In this document: piece after piece, positions 34,902 through 44,423 of the stretch
Numbering within the stretch: the first letter of the stretch is position 1
How the letters are laid out: every line of letters begins with the position of its first letter
Translations under genes and position numbers: made by a program
Notes under the pieces: generated by a model
What the model was told of the DNA's origin: nothing
Databases searched by the model: none
The model's input: only the letters and a program-made list of their open reading frames with translations
Assembly: GCA_051652645.1 (NCBI GenBank)
Contig: JBOFUP010000094.1
Location: 1-64,000, forward strand
Direction: 5' to 3'
DNA length: 64,000 nucleotides
From: UBA7332 sp051652645
Lineage (GTDB): Bacteria > Bacteroidota > Bacteroidia > Bacteroidales > UBA7332

Positions 34902-35368
34902 TATACAGAGAGTATCTTGATTCTCCTATTGGGATATTAGTTATAGAATGCGATAGCTCACACCTACTTTCAATAACAATGACTGATTGTATGGATGACT
35001 CTAATGCAAATCAAGTGAGTAATCAAGTAAAAAGTGAGTTAACTCAATACTTCAATGGCGAATTAACTGAGTTTAGAATGAAAGTATCTACAAATGGATC
35101 ACCATTTCAACAAGAGATTTGGAACAAGCTATTAAGCATAGAGTATGGAAAAACTATTAGTTACATCGATTTTGCTCATTTATGCGGCAAACCCAAGGCT
35201 GTAAGGGCTGTTGCTAGTGCAATAGCAAAAAACCCTATTCCAATTATCATCCCATGCCATCGTGTGGTAAAAAAGGATGGATCGATTGGAGGTTTCATCT
35301 GGGGAAGTGGCTCTAAGAGTGCACTCCTCGAGATAGAGAACAAAAAATATAATAATAAGAAAGAGTGA
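34898..35368 (+). CDS. ogt: methylated-DNA-[protein]-cysteine S-methyltransferase
   Basis: Suicide repair protein transferring methyl from O6-methylguanine to its own cysteine, here C120 in IIPCHRVVKKDGSIGGF. The 156-residue protein also has the PFQQEIWNKLLSIEYGKTISYIDFA wing/HTH start and GKPKAVRAVASAIAKNP with the arginine finger. No Ada-type N-terminal domain. Starts within the ATGA overlap of mltF, so it ends the thyA-folA-mltF-ogt cluster. Its stop codon lies in the following hairpin. Confidence 0.94.
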   Translation: MIYREYLDSPIGILVIECDSSHLLSITMTDCMDDSNANQVSNQVKSELTQYFNGELTEFRMKVSTNGSPFQQEIWNKLLSIEYGKTISYIDFAHLCGKPKAVRAVASAIAKNPIPIIIPCHRVVKKDGSIGGFIWGSGSKSALLEIENKKYNNKKE

Positions 35369-35408
35369 TACCCAACAAATTATTTGCTGGGTATCACTCT
35401 TTCTTATT
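35354..35408. terminator. bidirectional terminator after ogt
   Basis: 27-bp inverted repeat (35354-35380 with 35382-35408) with one mismatch, A-rich on the left and T-rich on the right, between convergent genes. It overlaps the ogt stop codon. Confidence 0.9.
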
Positions 35409-35421
35409 ATTAGTGGTTATG

Positions 35422-36450
35422 TTAGCTGATGATATCTTCCTCAATATCCAAAGGCTCTACACCATCAATCATCTCCATGAATCGAGTATATGATTCACTA
35501 TTACGAACCGATGGCAAGATATACTCACCCTCAAAAGGTGTAAGATTCATCTCCTCGCATATTGATTGGGATTTCTCCATCACACGCTTCGGGCTTACTT
35601 CAAAATAGTCCATAATTACACTTAACTCCATATAAAGAGCCGAACTTGGGTCGCCCAAAAAGTTAAGACCTCCAACGACTACAACAACAGCTGCTGCCCA
35701 GTTGTCTGGATTACCTTTAATAAAGTACCCTCTTCCTGCGTTTACCATATCCACCATGAGCTTCTCGCATACAATAGCATACTCTTGATTGAGTAGTTCA
35801 AGAGAAAACTTCTGTACTTTACTTAATATCTGAGCAACTCGCTTCTCTTGTCCCGCAGTCAATGGCACAGGCTTTTCATCCCCTAAATAGCTAAAATGCT
35901 TGTGCTCAAGCTCCCAATTTATCTCCTCTAAATCCAAAGAATTAGGATCAAAGTCCTCAAGCTGCATCTCTTTAAGCCACTCTTTAAGCTCAAAATACTC
36001 CTTCCCCTGTTTTTTTGATAGAAGTTCAAGAATATGGCTATACTCTTCTATACCTCCACAATCATCAAAAGGAGGAGCTAACTCTCCCCCACTACATTTA
36101 GGGACCACAGACTCTTCTATTGGAAGAATAGCCTCAAGAATAATTGTAACTCGCCAATTGTCTGCAAAATCATAACGATAACGCAACACCTGCCCCTGCT
36201 TATCAATCAAATTACCAACGCTATAACGATGGGATGACTGAAGAGATTTCACATGCTTACCTCCATCTTGAGGATTCCTGTAGAGCATTCCAGCATGGTC
36301 AAACTCGTAGGCATGAAAACCATGCCACTCCATAACAACCAGAATAGCCTCATGTAGTGAGTGTAGACTCATTGTTGAGCGAACCTTCAATTCGCGCCAA
36401 ATTGTTGGCAAAGAGCCATCAATAGATAACTTTAGTTGGTACGTTTGCAT
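35422..36450 (-). CDS. plasmid pRiA4b ORF-3 family protein with C-terminal DUF6398-like domain
   Basis: Cytosolic protein of 342 residues of unknown function. The first half is the pRiA4b ORF-3 domain (MQTYQLKLSIDGSLPTIWRELKV, HEAILVVMEWHGFHAYEF, RYRYDFADNWRVTIILE, CSGGELAPPFDDCGG). The second half (about 205-320: RVAQILSKVQKF, LNFLGDPSS, GEYILPSVR) resembles DUF6398. In this family neither activity nor partners are established. It has its own promoter, back to back with that of the M28 peptidase. Confidence 0.8.
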   Translation of the reverse strand: MQTYQLKLSIDGSLPTIWRELKVRSTMSLHSLHEAILVVMEWHGFHAYEFDHAGMLYRNPQDGGKHVKSLQSSHRYSVGNLIDKQGQVLRYRYDFADNWRVTIILEAILPIEESVVPKCSGGELAPPFDDCGGIEEYSHILELLSKKQGKEYFELKEWLKEMQLEDFDPNSLDLEEINWELEHKHFSYLGDEKPVPLTAGQEKRVAQILSKVQKFSLELLNQEYAIVCEKLMVDMVNAGRGYFIKGNPDNWAAAVVVVVGGLNFLGDPSSALYMELSVIMDYFEVSPKRVMEKSQSICEEMNLTPFEGEYILPSVRNSESYTRFMEMIDGVEPLDIEEDIIS

Positions 36451-36468
36451 AGTTTCTAAGTAAATAGC

Positions 36469-36499
36469 TTGATTAAATAAACAAATATAAATAGTTTTG
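36469..36499. promoter_or_regulatory. back-to-back divergent promoters
   Basis: Plus strand: TTG (36469-36471), 20-bp spacer, TAGTTTTG (36492-36499), serving the M28 peptidase gene. Minus strand: TATATTTG (36489-36482), serving the pRiA4b-type gene with a leader of about 25 nt. The two -7 boxes are 2 bp apart. Confidence 0.65.
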
Positions 36500-36523
36500 C
36501 AGATAGTTTACACAAAACAACCT

Positions 36524-38179
36524 ATGAATTCTAAAAAAAACCGGTCAGTGATACTAATTGTAGTATGTTTGGTATGCTTCGCATTATCATCATACTGGGT
36601 ATCAGTCCCCAAACCAAACCTTAAAGAAATTAATCAATTCTCTCCTGAACTTGTTGAAAAAGATATTAAGGTCATCAGTAATGAGCCTAGATCTCTTCTG
36701 CACCCTGAAGCTCGAGAGCGAGCTCGTCTGTACTTGGAGAGCCGTCTAGGAGAACTTGGTGGCAAGGTAGAAACTTTTCATTACGACTCGGTATCCCTTG
36801 ACTCAATAAATGTTAATCTAGCTAACATTCTTGCCACATGGGAGCCACAAGATAAGGAAAAATCCTCATCATATATTATGATGATTGCACATTATGACTC
36901 TTCAAACAAGAAAAAAGAGTTATCTAAAGAGAATCTTACACATGGTGCTGCCGACAATGGATATGGAGTTGGTATTGCTTTGGAGCTTGTGCGTTTGGCA
37001 AATGAGTATAGATCGGAATGGAATCAAGGTGTAAAGATCCTCTTTACTGATGGAGAAGAGTTCAAAATGCTGGGTATGAATAAGGCTCTAGAGTTACATC
37101 CAGAGATCTTTCAAAATGTAGGATTTGTCGTAAACATTGAGGCTAGAGGTGTCAAAGGGCCAGCTCTTCTATTCGAATCATCCCCAAATAATGAGAAGAT
37201 TATAGAGATATATAGTAAAGCCTCAAAACCATTCACCTACTCTCTTACCAGTACCATATATAATTTTCTGCCAAATTACACCGATTTCCAGCTAGTCAAA
37301 AACAGTATCCCAGGTATTAATCTAGCTGTTATTGATGACTTATGGTACTACCACTCCAAATTTGATATCCCTGAAAATATAAATTTAGGGTCAATACAGC
37401 ACTATGGAGATCAGCTAACTCCGATACTAAGAGAGTATTTATGCAACTTCAAATACAAATCAACCTCTTCCTTAAAAGGTGAGAGAAATTCTGCATTCTT
37501 CACAATCCCAATTATTGGACTCATAAGATACAGCAATAACACAGGGCTTATCATTACTATTCTATCTACAATTGTATTGCTCCTCATATCTGTAATTTAT
37601 CTGACCAGAGAGCCGAGAAAAGGAAAAACTCTACTTCTTAACACCTTGAGGTTATTAATAAAAGCTATTATTTCTTCTTTACAGGCTCTAGCTATAGTAT
37701 TAATATTTTCATACGCTACCTCTAGTGATTACAGATTAATAAGTATGGTGGTTACTAGATGGGACTTCTGGATATCAATATTTGCTCTCATTTCTATATT
37801 TGCAGAGATTCTTCTAAGCTTTAAATTGCGAAAACAGAATGAGGTAAAGAGATTACCGTTCTATCTATTAGGAGCTAGTATTAGCATTATGATATGCTCG
37901 ATAATAATTCAGATATATCTAGAGAACAACTTCTTCTCGTTAATACCAGTTATTGTCTCTATGCCAATACTTTTCCTACACATATTAGCAATAGAGAGTA
38001 GAGCTTGCATACGCATAGCATCTATATCTGCTATAGCAATAATTATTCTTACGCTCACGCCATTTATTTCTAGTCTAATTATTGCTCTTGGTGTTGGTGC
38101 TATTCCTATTGTTGCTATTCCTGCATATTTTGCATTTATAACCCTAATTCCTTTAGGAGAGACATTCATCAGTGAATAA
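36524..38179 (+). CDS. membrane-bound M28 family metallopeptidase
   Basis: Zinc aminopeptidase-like protein of 551 residues. An N-terminal span (VILIVVCLVCFALSSYWV) is followed by an extracytoplasmic M28 domain (about 30-310) with the co-catalytic zinc ligands in IAHYDSS, GAADNGYG, FTDGEEFKMLG, NIEARGV and YYHSKFD. The C-terminal half has about six to eight hydrophobic spans. Such M28 proteins with membrane tails are related to the eukaryotic Fxna/ERMP1 type. The substrate is unknown. The ATG at 36524 is favoured because an upstream in-frame TTG at 36497 lies inside the -7 box. Confidence 0.88.
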   Translation: MNSKKNRSVILIVVCLVCFALSSYWVSVPKPNLKEINQFSPELVEKDIKVISNEPRSLLHPEARERARLYLESRLGELGGKVETFHYDSVSLDSINVNLANILATWEPQDKEKSSSYIMMIAHYDSSNKKKELSKENLTHGAADNGYGVGIALELVRLANEYRSEWNQGVKILFTDGEEFKMLGMNKALELHPEIFQNVGFVVNIEARGVKGPALLFESSPNNEKIIEIYSKASKPFTYSLTSTIYNFLPNYTDFQLVKNSIPGINLAVIDDLWYYHSKFDIPENINLGSIQHYGDQLTPILREYLCNFKYKSTSSLKGERNSAFFTIPIIGLIRYSNNTGLIITILSTIVLLLISVIYLTREPRKGKTLLLNTLRLLIKAIISSLQALAIVLIFSYATSSDYRLISMVVTRWDFWISIFALISIFAEILLSFKLRKQNEVKRLPFYLLGASISIMICSIIIQIYLENNFFSLIPVIVSMPILFLHILAIESRACIRIASISAIAIIILTLTPFISSLIIALGVGAIPIVAIPAYFAFITLIPLGETFISE

Positions 38180-38184
38180 AATAG

Positions 38185-38222
38185 TCCGGTCCTATAAACA
38201 CCTCTATGTTTATAGGACCGGA
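38185..38222 (+). terminator. terminator after the M28 peptidase
   Basis: Perfect 16-bp inverted repeat (38185-38200 with 38207-38222), loop 6 nt, then TTTATT. Confidence 0.88.
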
Positions 38223-38260
38223 TTTATTATACACTGATATAAATATATTACTTTTTTGTG

Positions 38261-38268
38261 TAAGTTTG
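38261..38268 (+). promoter_or_regulatory. -7 box of the lipoprotein-macroglobulin operon
   Basis: TAAGTTTG, 24 bp before the lipoprotein gene. Confidence 0.55.
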
Positions 38269-38291
38269 CCACAAACGAATAATCATATAAA

Positions 38292-39125
38292 ATGAAACTG
38301 AGACTAACATCTATCCTACTTTTAGGTCTGATGACATCATCATGCAACTCTGGCAGAGATGACGCTGAGAAAAGACTTGAGAATGCAACAAAACTTTTTC
38401 AGAGTGGACAATACAATCTTGCAAAGATAGAGATTGACTCTTTGAGAAGTAAACACCCCAAAGAATTTGATCAGATTAAAGGTGCAATCACACTAATGAG
38501 ATCAATAGAATTAAAAGAGCAAGAAAGAACATTCGCTTTCTGCGACTCTATGCTTAACGAGCTAACTCAAGAGAGTGAGATACTAAAGAAGAACTTTGAC
38601 TTTAGATCAAACCCAGAATATGACAAAATAGGTAGATGGATACAACGTGATCTGTTATCAGAAAGAAATGGCGGACGAAACTATCTCAGAGCTGAAGTGT
38701 TTGAGAATGGTGAGATGCAACTAACTAGTACCTTCGAAGGAGCAAAAGCAATAAGCCACACTATGGTAAAAGTTTCTCTAAAAGATGGGACATTCACTCA
38801 GACAAACGAAGTGCCTTTTGATGGTGGACGAAACTACAGATTTAATGATATGGGTACTTTTCATGAGAAGGTTACTTATAATCTTAAGACAGATGGTGGA
38901 CTCGCTCAATTCATTGCATCCTATAGTGACCAACCAATGACCCTCACATATGGAGGCGGAGCTAAATATCAAACTCAAATTGATGCAAAGCATAGAACTG
39001 CACTCAAACAATCTTTCGATCTCTCTAGTAGACTTCTTGACATGAAGAGATTGGTAGAAGAACGTCGTCTCTCTGAAGCAAAAATAAACCTACTTCGTAA
39101 GAAGTTGGAACAAAACAACAAATAA
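38292..39125 (+). CDS. uncharacterised lipoprotein paired with the alpha-2-macroglobulin
   Basis: Not recognised beyond architecture. A lipoprotein signal (LLLGLMTSSC, cysteine near residue 18), a helical TPR-like region (about 25-100, LFQSGQYNLAKIEIDSLRSKHP is a single repeat), a middle predicted beta domain with GEMQLTSTFEGAKAISH and GGRNYRFND, and a C-terminal basic coiled coil (about 240-277). The macroglobulin gene starts 1 bp after its stop, so the pair is cotranscribed and probably works together in the periplasm (inference). Confidence 0.75.
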   Translation: MKLRLTSILLLGLMTSSCNSGRDDAEKRLENATKLFQSGQYNLAKIEIDSLRSKHPKEFDQIKGAITLMRSIELKEQERTFAFCDSMLNELTQESEILKKNFDFRSNPEYDKIGRWIQRDLLSERNGGRNYLRAEVFENGEMQLTSTFEGAKAISHTMVKVSLKDGTFTQTNEVPFDGGRNYRFNDMGTFHEKVTYNLKTDGGLAQFIASYSDQPMTLTYGGGAKYQTQIDAKHRTALKQSFDLSSRLLDMKRLVEERRLSEAKINLLRKKLEQNNK

Positions 39126-39126
39126 T

Positions 39127-42100
39127 ATGAAAAGGATTCCAGTCGTTGCAGTAACAACAATACTCTCTTGTTCCACAAATGTAGCACAATCTCAGACTCT
39201 TCAAAGGGTTGAGATTAAGAGTCCAGTTGAAAAGGCAGATTCACTTGATCTACCCCAAACCACTATACGACTGGCTGAAGAAGATTACCAAAGAGCGAAG
39301 CATAAGGGCGATGACAAACTTATGCTCCGCTCTACGTTGCAACGTCTGAGCGCCGAGCAGCGCATAGGAGAAAAAGAGGTGGAATGGTTTAAAAAGGAGA
39401 TTACAAGAGTAACCTCTGAGTTGGTAAACCCTGCCGTTAAAACTATTGCTCAGATAGTCTCCCTTATGAGCAATACTAATTCCGAAACTATTGACTCTAT
39501 CTTATTAAAAGATATATTTGATTCTATTAATAAAGTACCCATAGAGAGATCAACTAGTTATTCAGAGTTAATAGAGGTATCAGAGGTTAACCTAGAGGTA
39601 GCTCCAAATATAAAGGATTATCTTCTCTATACTCTAGCGGACATAGTTAAGACTTATGACCCAGAGAGTGCCTATAAATGCTATGACATGCTTCTTCAAT
39701 CCCAGGTTGAAGGCGGATTCTCTCGAATGATAACAGAGCTACTAAGGAGTAATAACTACGAATATGACAACCTTAGAGAAATATATATAAAATACAAACA
39801 TCTAGGTCAATCATCACAGATACTAGAACTAATGGCTTCAATGAGCCATTCTCTTAACAAGGAACAACTTAGTGAGTTGTTAGAATATTCTAAAGGCAAT
39901 GAAGAGATTAACAAATATCTTATAAACAGAGGCCTATCGATAAAGATCCCAAAACAACTATACCCAAATCACATCACCCTAGCTAAGGTTATAAGCCGTG
40001 ATCTTTTAGGATTCGGAATAAACTTATCAATTGAAGATAAGATTAAAGAGTATGATTATACTCTTAGTATGAATGACTATCCTAACTCATCTGAGAAATC
40101 AGTTGAGATATATTCTCCTGCAATAGGCATGTACAGTGGTAATATATATGTGAATAATCTGGGAGATAAATCCAACAGTGCTCAATTCGATCTATCGGTA
40201 AGTAGAATAGCAACGGCCTATCTCTCGGAGCCTCAAAAGCTTAGGCTTTTTGCCGTAGATCTTATAAGTGGTAAGCCAATAAAAAGAGCTACTCTCCACA
40301 ATATAAGGTATAACAACAAAGAAAGTAAGCCATCTTTACCTATTCTCGATGGAGTAACAACAATAGAGAATCAAAACTTCACAGGGCAATATAGAGTTGT
40401 AGCTGACAATGACTCTCTCATGCCTCTAAGCAATATATACCACTACAACTATGCTGAGCGAGAGACAAACAACAAACAAATACAACTAACTACCGACAAA
40501 CCAATATATCAACCTGGAGAAACAATTCATATTAAAGGTATTATTTGGCAAGAACTTGCCGATACATTAAGAGCAAACTCAAACGAGACAGTAGAGATAA
40601 TAATAAAGTCTCCAAACGGAAAAGATATATATAGTACTAAGCTTACATCAAACAACTTCGGCAGCATATACTGCAATAGTGTGATCCCTAAATCAGGGAT
40701 AAACGGGTTGTACAATATTATAGTACGAAGCACTAGTGAAGTATATGCAAATCAACCATTTAGAGTAGAAGCCTATAAAACCCCTACTATATTAGTGACT
40801 CTTCTTGAGCCTAAGAGTGGTTACTCCCTCGAACGAGAATTTGAGATTATGGGAGAAGCAAGAAGTTTCAGTGGGATAGCAATTGCAAACAGCAGAATCA
40901 AATACAAGGTTGAGCTTCAAGAGTCATGGTGGAGGCTTATCTATCCCAACAAAGCTAGCTCAATAGAATATACTGGAGAACTAGTTACAGACAACATAGG
41001 ACAATTCTTCATTCCCATTGTGCCAGAAAGGCTGAAACAAAAAGATTCAAAGTCAATTGCGAGACTAACTCTTAAAGTGACAGCATACATAACTGATGCC
41101 AAAGGTGAGACAAAAGAACAGAGCATAGACCTCCCTCTTGGAAAGGAGGCTATATTAATCAGTTGTGATGCAAAACAGTTTCACGAAAAGAGCCAACCAC
41201 TAATAGTTGAAACTGAATTTAAAACACACAAGGGACTAGCTATTACTGGAGTAGGTCGATATACATTAAAACAAAAAAATAACAATACTGATATCTCTTC
41301 TGGTGTATTCTCCACTAATACTGATATCTCTATCATCACCAACAAACTCAAGGATGGATTATACAAGCTTGAGCTAACTGCAACGGACGATTTGAGTAGT
41401 GATACTCTAAGTAGGGAGATACTAATCTATGACAAGAGCTCCAAGAAAATGCCTATTGATACTACATCGCTGCTAATCCCAACAAAGGAACAGTGTGGTG
41501 TAGGTGAAAAAGGAAGCTTCCTATTTGGGTCATCTTTCGATAAAATATGGGTAAGATACACACACTTCTTAGGCAAAGAGACACACCAAGAGAAATGGAT
41601 AGAACTATCAAAAGGACTTCATCAATTCGAGGTAGAAACTAGTGATACAAATAAAGAGTCTAAAGTAATTCTATTCTTTGTCAAAGATGGTCAGTTCTTC
41701 AAAGAAGAGTTTACAGCCAACGTTACTAAAGAGATTGATTCACTAGAGATAAGACTAAACACATTCCGAGATAGACTTCGCCCTGGAGATAATGAGAGTT
41801 GGTCTGTGGATATATCTACCAAATCTGGCAAACATCCAAAAAGCGAACTTGCTGCTTGGATGTATGATGCTGCACTAGACCAACTCATAGGAAATAGAGT
41901 CGACATCTATCAACCAACTATACAGAAAAAATCAAAATATTACACTCTTCAACCAGGAGAGGCTTTCTCCACCAATGAGATAAGCATATGGCCTTGGAAC
42001 CAACTAAAAACTAGTCAAGCATTTACGTCTGGTATAAATCTTTACGGATACTACCCTGGGAAATACCCTGAGATAGTACTATATAATAGTGCTACCAAAA

Positions 42101-44367
42101 CAACTAGGATGAAAAGCTTGATGGAGTTCGATGCAAACACACCAATGGCAAAAGCAGGAGAATTGTTAAACAATGGGATGACATCAAACGAGATAAGAGA
42201 AAAGTTCAACCAAACAGCTTTCTTTTTCCCATCTATCAATCCAGACTCTACGGGTAAAGCTTCATTTGACTTCACTCTTCCTCAGGCTATTACTACTTGG
42301 AAACTAAAACTTGTAGCTCACACTCAAGATCTTAGAATTGCCAAATTAGATAGAGAAATCATAGCACAAAAGGAGATGATGATAGAGCCTAACTTGCCTC
42401 GATTCATTAGACAAGGAGATCTAGTCACTCTTAGCAGTAAACTATCCTTTATATCATCTGATAGAGATGCTACAACTGTCACTCTAGAGCTATTTGATCC
42501 TCTAACTAACAAAGTGTGGCATAATGAGAGTAAGGTTATAGACAAACCTGAAGCTAGCTCTATTGTTAGTTTCAAAATAGCCGCGCCTATGGACAAGACC
42601 TCCACAGGATTTAGGATAACTGCACAAAACAGTAAGTTCAAGGATGGCGAGCAACACATTATCGCCATCCTACCTGACAGAGAGATACTCACCGAGAGCA
42701 ACACCACACGAGCAAACCCTATGAGTGAGAATAGCTTATCTATAGATATCACTGAAGGCAACTACACGCTAGAGGTTGTTAAAAACCCAACTTGGTATGC
42801 TGTACAAGCTCTATCTTCAATACGCAATAATGACTTCCCTAATGCAATTTCAGTTGCTTCTAATATGATTGCAAATGCAATAGGGGCGTCATTAGCTAAA
42901 TCAAATCCTAACATCAAATCATACATAGAGAGCGGACAGAACAAAGCTCTCCTAGGAAGAGAGAGAGAGGTTAAGATTACTGATATAAATAATACGCCAT
43001 GGGTTGATCAAGCAAATAGAGAGAGTGCTCAAGTAAAGGATATGATTCAGTTATTCGATGCTAACCTTACAGACCAGCTTCGAAGAGATTCATTCGAAAA
43101 ACTTCTTGATCTTCAATCAACTGATGGAGGTTTTGCTTGGTGCAGTGGCATGAGATCATCGGCATGGCAAACATCACAAGTACTTTTGATGCTAGGAATG
43201 TTACCCGAATATGCTGATGTAGAGTTCAGTCAAGAAGAAAAAATGATGCTCATTCGTGCTCTTGCTTTCATTGACAATGAAATAGTAAGGATAAGCATTG
43301 AGCAAGAGAAGAATAATACAAATGCGACTAAACTAAACAGCCTTCAAATAAATATTCTCAAGGCTAGATCTCTATACCGCGACATTCCAATCACAGGTGA
43401 AACTCTCAAAAGACATAGAGAGTGGATTGAAAGAGCTAAAATTAGTTGGACTAAAGAGACTATTGACAAGAAAGTAGCCATTGCCAACATACTTTTCGAT
43501 TATGGGATAGATGAAGTAGCTAATTCAATCACAGAATCAATATTTCAATATGGAGTAAAGTCATTAGACTATGGATTCTACTTTCCATCGAACAGAACAG
43601 AAAGAATTGAGACTCACGTGGCCGCTATGAAACTTTTCGCTAGGGATAATGTAGCAAAGAGTGACGTTGTCGAACTAATGAAACTATGGCTTATTTCTCA
43701 AAAAAGAAATAGAGTATGGCAGACAACGCCAGAGAGCATTCAAGCTGTATATGCTCTATTAAATAATGGACATAATCTTTTAGAATCAAATCAAGATGTC
43801 TCTATATACCTAGGAGATTCATTACTTAATATTGGAGATACAAACTACACAGAGCTTATTATACCTCACGAGGAAATAACAAAAGCAAAAGGTAAATTTA
43901 AAATACGCAACAACTCTAGTTCCCCAGCTTATAGTACAATTTATCGTCAATGGTTAGCTGAATACAAGACAATTCAAGTGAGCAAAAACTCCAATTTTGA
44001 GCTAACTAAAGAGATCATCTTTGAAAATGATAGAGCATTTATTGGATCGAAGGCAAAAGTTAGGCTAACACTAAAGTGCAAACAAAGCTCAGATTTTGTC
44101 CTACTTGAAGATACATACGCTGGGTGCTTTCAGCCTGTGAATACAAATTCTGGATATACATATCAAGGGATAGGAGCATATAAAGAGCAAAGATCTGGAG
44201 ATATAAGATACTTCATTGAACATCTCCCCAAGGGATTACACACCTTTGAGTATGATGTATGGATTGATAGAATCGGAAACTACTCCACTGGGGTTGCTAA
44301 AGTTCAATCACTATATAATCCTGAACTTGTTAATCACTCTCTAAGCTCTACTATCATCGTGGAATAA
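39127..44367 (+). CDS. alpha-2-macroglobulin family protein without thioester
   Basis: Large exported protein, 1746 residues. Signal region MKRIPVVAVTTILSCSTN (possibly lipidated at C15, though the lipobox is weak). After a helical N-terminal third, the MG2 motif TDKPIYQPGETIHIKG is at about 456-471. The A2M domain segment FFFPSINPDSTGKASFDFTLPQAITTWKL is at about 1032, and the thioester-like helical domain around 1326 reads DGGFAWCSGMRSSAWQTSQ. The CxEQ thioester motif is absent, so it cannot trap proteases covalently by the classical route. It is not next to a pbpC gene but follows a small lipoprotein. Confidence 0.88.
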   Translation: MKRIPVVAVTTILSCSTNVAQSQTLQRVEIKSPVEKADSLDLPQTTIRLAEEDYQRAKHKGDDKLMLRSTLQRLSAEQRIGEKEVEWFKKEITRVTSELVNPAVKTIAQIVSLMSNTNSETIDSILLKDIFDSINKVPIERSTSYSELIEVSEVNLEVAPNIKDYLLYTLADIVKTYDPESAYKCYDMLLQSQVEGGFSRMITELLRSNNYEYDNLREIYIKYKHLGQSSQILELMASMSHSLNKEQLSELLEYSKGNEEINKYLINRGLSIKIPKQLYPNHITLAKVISRDLLGFGINLSIEDKIKEYDYTLSMNDYPNSSEKSVEIYSPAIGMYSGNIYVNNLGDKSNSAQFDLSVSRIATAYLSEPQKLRLFAVDLISGKPIKRATLHNIRYNNKESKPSLPILDGVTTIENQNFTGQYRVVADNDSLMPLSNIYHYNYAERETNNKQIQLTTDKPIYQPGETIHIKGIIWQELADTLRANSNETVEIIIKSPNGKDIYSTKLTSNNFGSIYCNSVIPKSGINGLYNIIVRSTSEVYANQPFRVEAYKTPTILVTLLEPKSGYSLEREFEIMGEARSFSGIAIANSRIKYKVELQESWWRLIYPNKASSIEYTGELVTDNIGQFFIPIVPERLKQKDSKSIARLTLKVTAYITDAKGETKEQSIDLPLGKEAILISCDAKQFHEKSQPLIVETEFKTHKGLAITGVGRYTLKQKNNNTDISSGVFSTNTDISIITNKLKDGLYKLELTATDDLSSDTLSREILIYDKSSKKMPIDTTSLLIPTKEQCGVGEKGSFLFGSSFDKIWVRYTHFLGKETHQEKWIELSKGLHQFEVETSDTNKESKVILFFVKDGQFFKEEFTANVTKEIDSLEIRLNTFRDRLRPGDNESWSVDISTKSGKHPKSELAAWMYDAALDQLIGNRVDIYQPTIQKKSKYYTLQPGEAFSTNEISIWPWNQLKTSQAFTSGINLYGYYPGKYPEIVLYNSATKTTRMKSLMEFDANTPMAKAGELLNNGMTSNEIREKFNQTAFFFPSINPDSTGKASFDFTLPQAITTWKLKLVAHTQDLRIAKLDREIIAQKEMMIEPNLPRFIRQGDLVTLSSKLSFISSDRDATTVTLELFDPLTNKVWHNESKVIDKPEASSIVSFKIAAPMDKTSTGFRITAQNSKFKDGEQHIIAILPDREILTESNTTRANPMSENSLSIDITEGNYTLEVVKNPTWYAVQALSSIRNNDFPNAISVASNMIANAIGASLAKSNPNIKSYIESGQNKALLGREREVKITDINNTPWVDQANRESAQVKDMIQLFDANLTDQLRRDSFEKLLDLQSTDGGFAWCSGMRSSAWQTSQVLLMLGMLPEYADVEFSQEEKMMLIRALAFIDNEIVRISIEQEKNNTNATKLNSLQINILKARSLYRDIPITGETLKRHREWIERAKISWTKETIDKKVAIANILFDYGIDEVANSITESIFQYGVKSLDYGFYFPSNRTERIETHVAAMKLFARDNVAKSDVVELMKLWLISQKRNRVWQTTPESIQAVYALLNNGHNLLESNQDVSIYLGDSLLNIGDTNYTELIIPHEEITKAKGKFKIRNNSSSPAYSTIYRQWLAEYKTIQVSKNSNFELTKEIIFENDRAFIGSKAKVRLTLKCKQSSDFVLLEDTYAGCFQPVNTNSGYTYQGIGAYKEQRSGDIRYFIEHLPKGLHTFEYDVWIDRIGNYSTGVAKVQSLYNPELVNHSLSSTIIVE

Positions 44368-44381
44368 TCAGAATAAATAGC

Positions 44382-44389
44382 TAACTTTG
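44382..44389 (+). promoter_or_regulatory. -7 box of the HAD phosphatase promoter
   Basis: TAACTTTG, 35 bp before the start codon. Confidence 0.55.
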
Positions 44390-44423
44390 TGTAGATTCTA
44401 AACTATACAAACGATAACTTATT

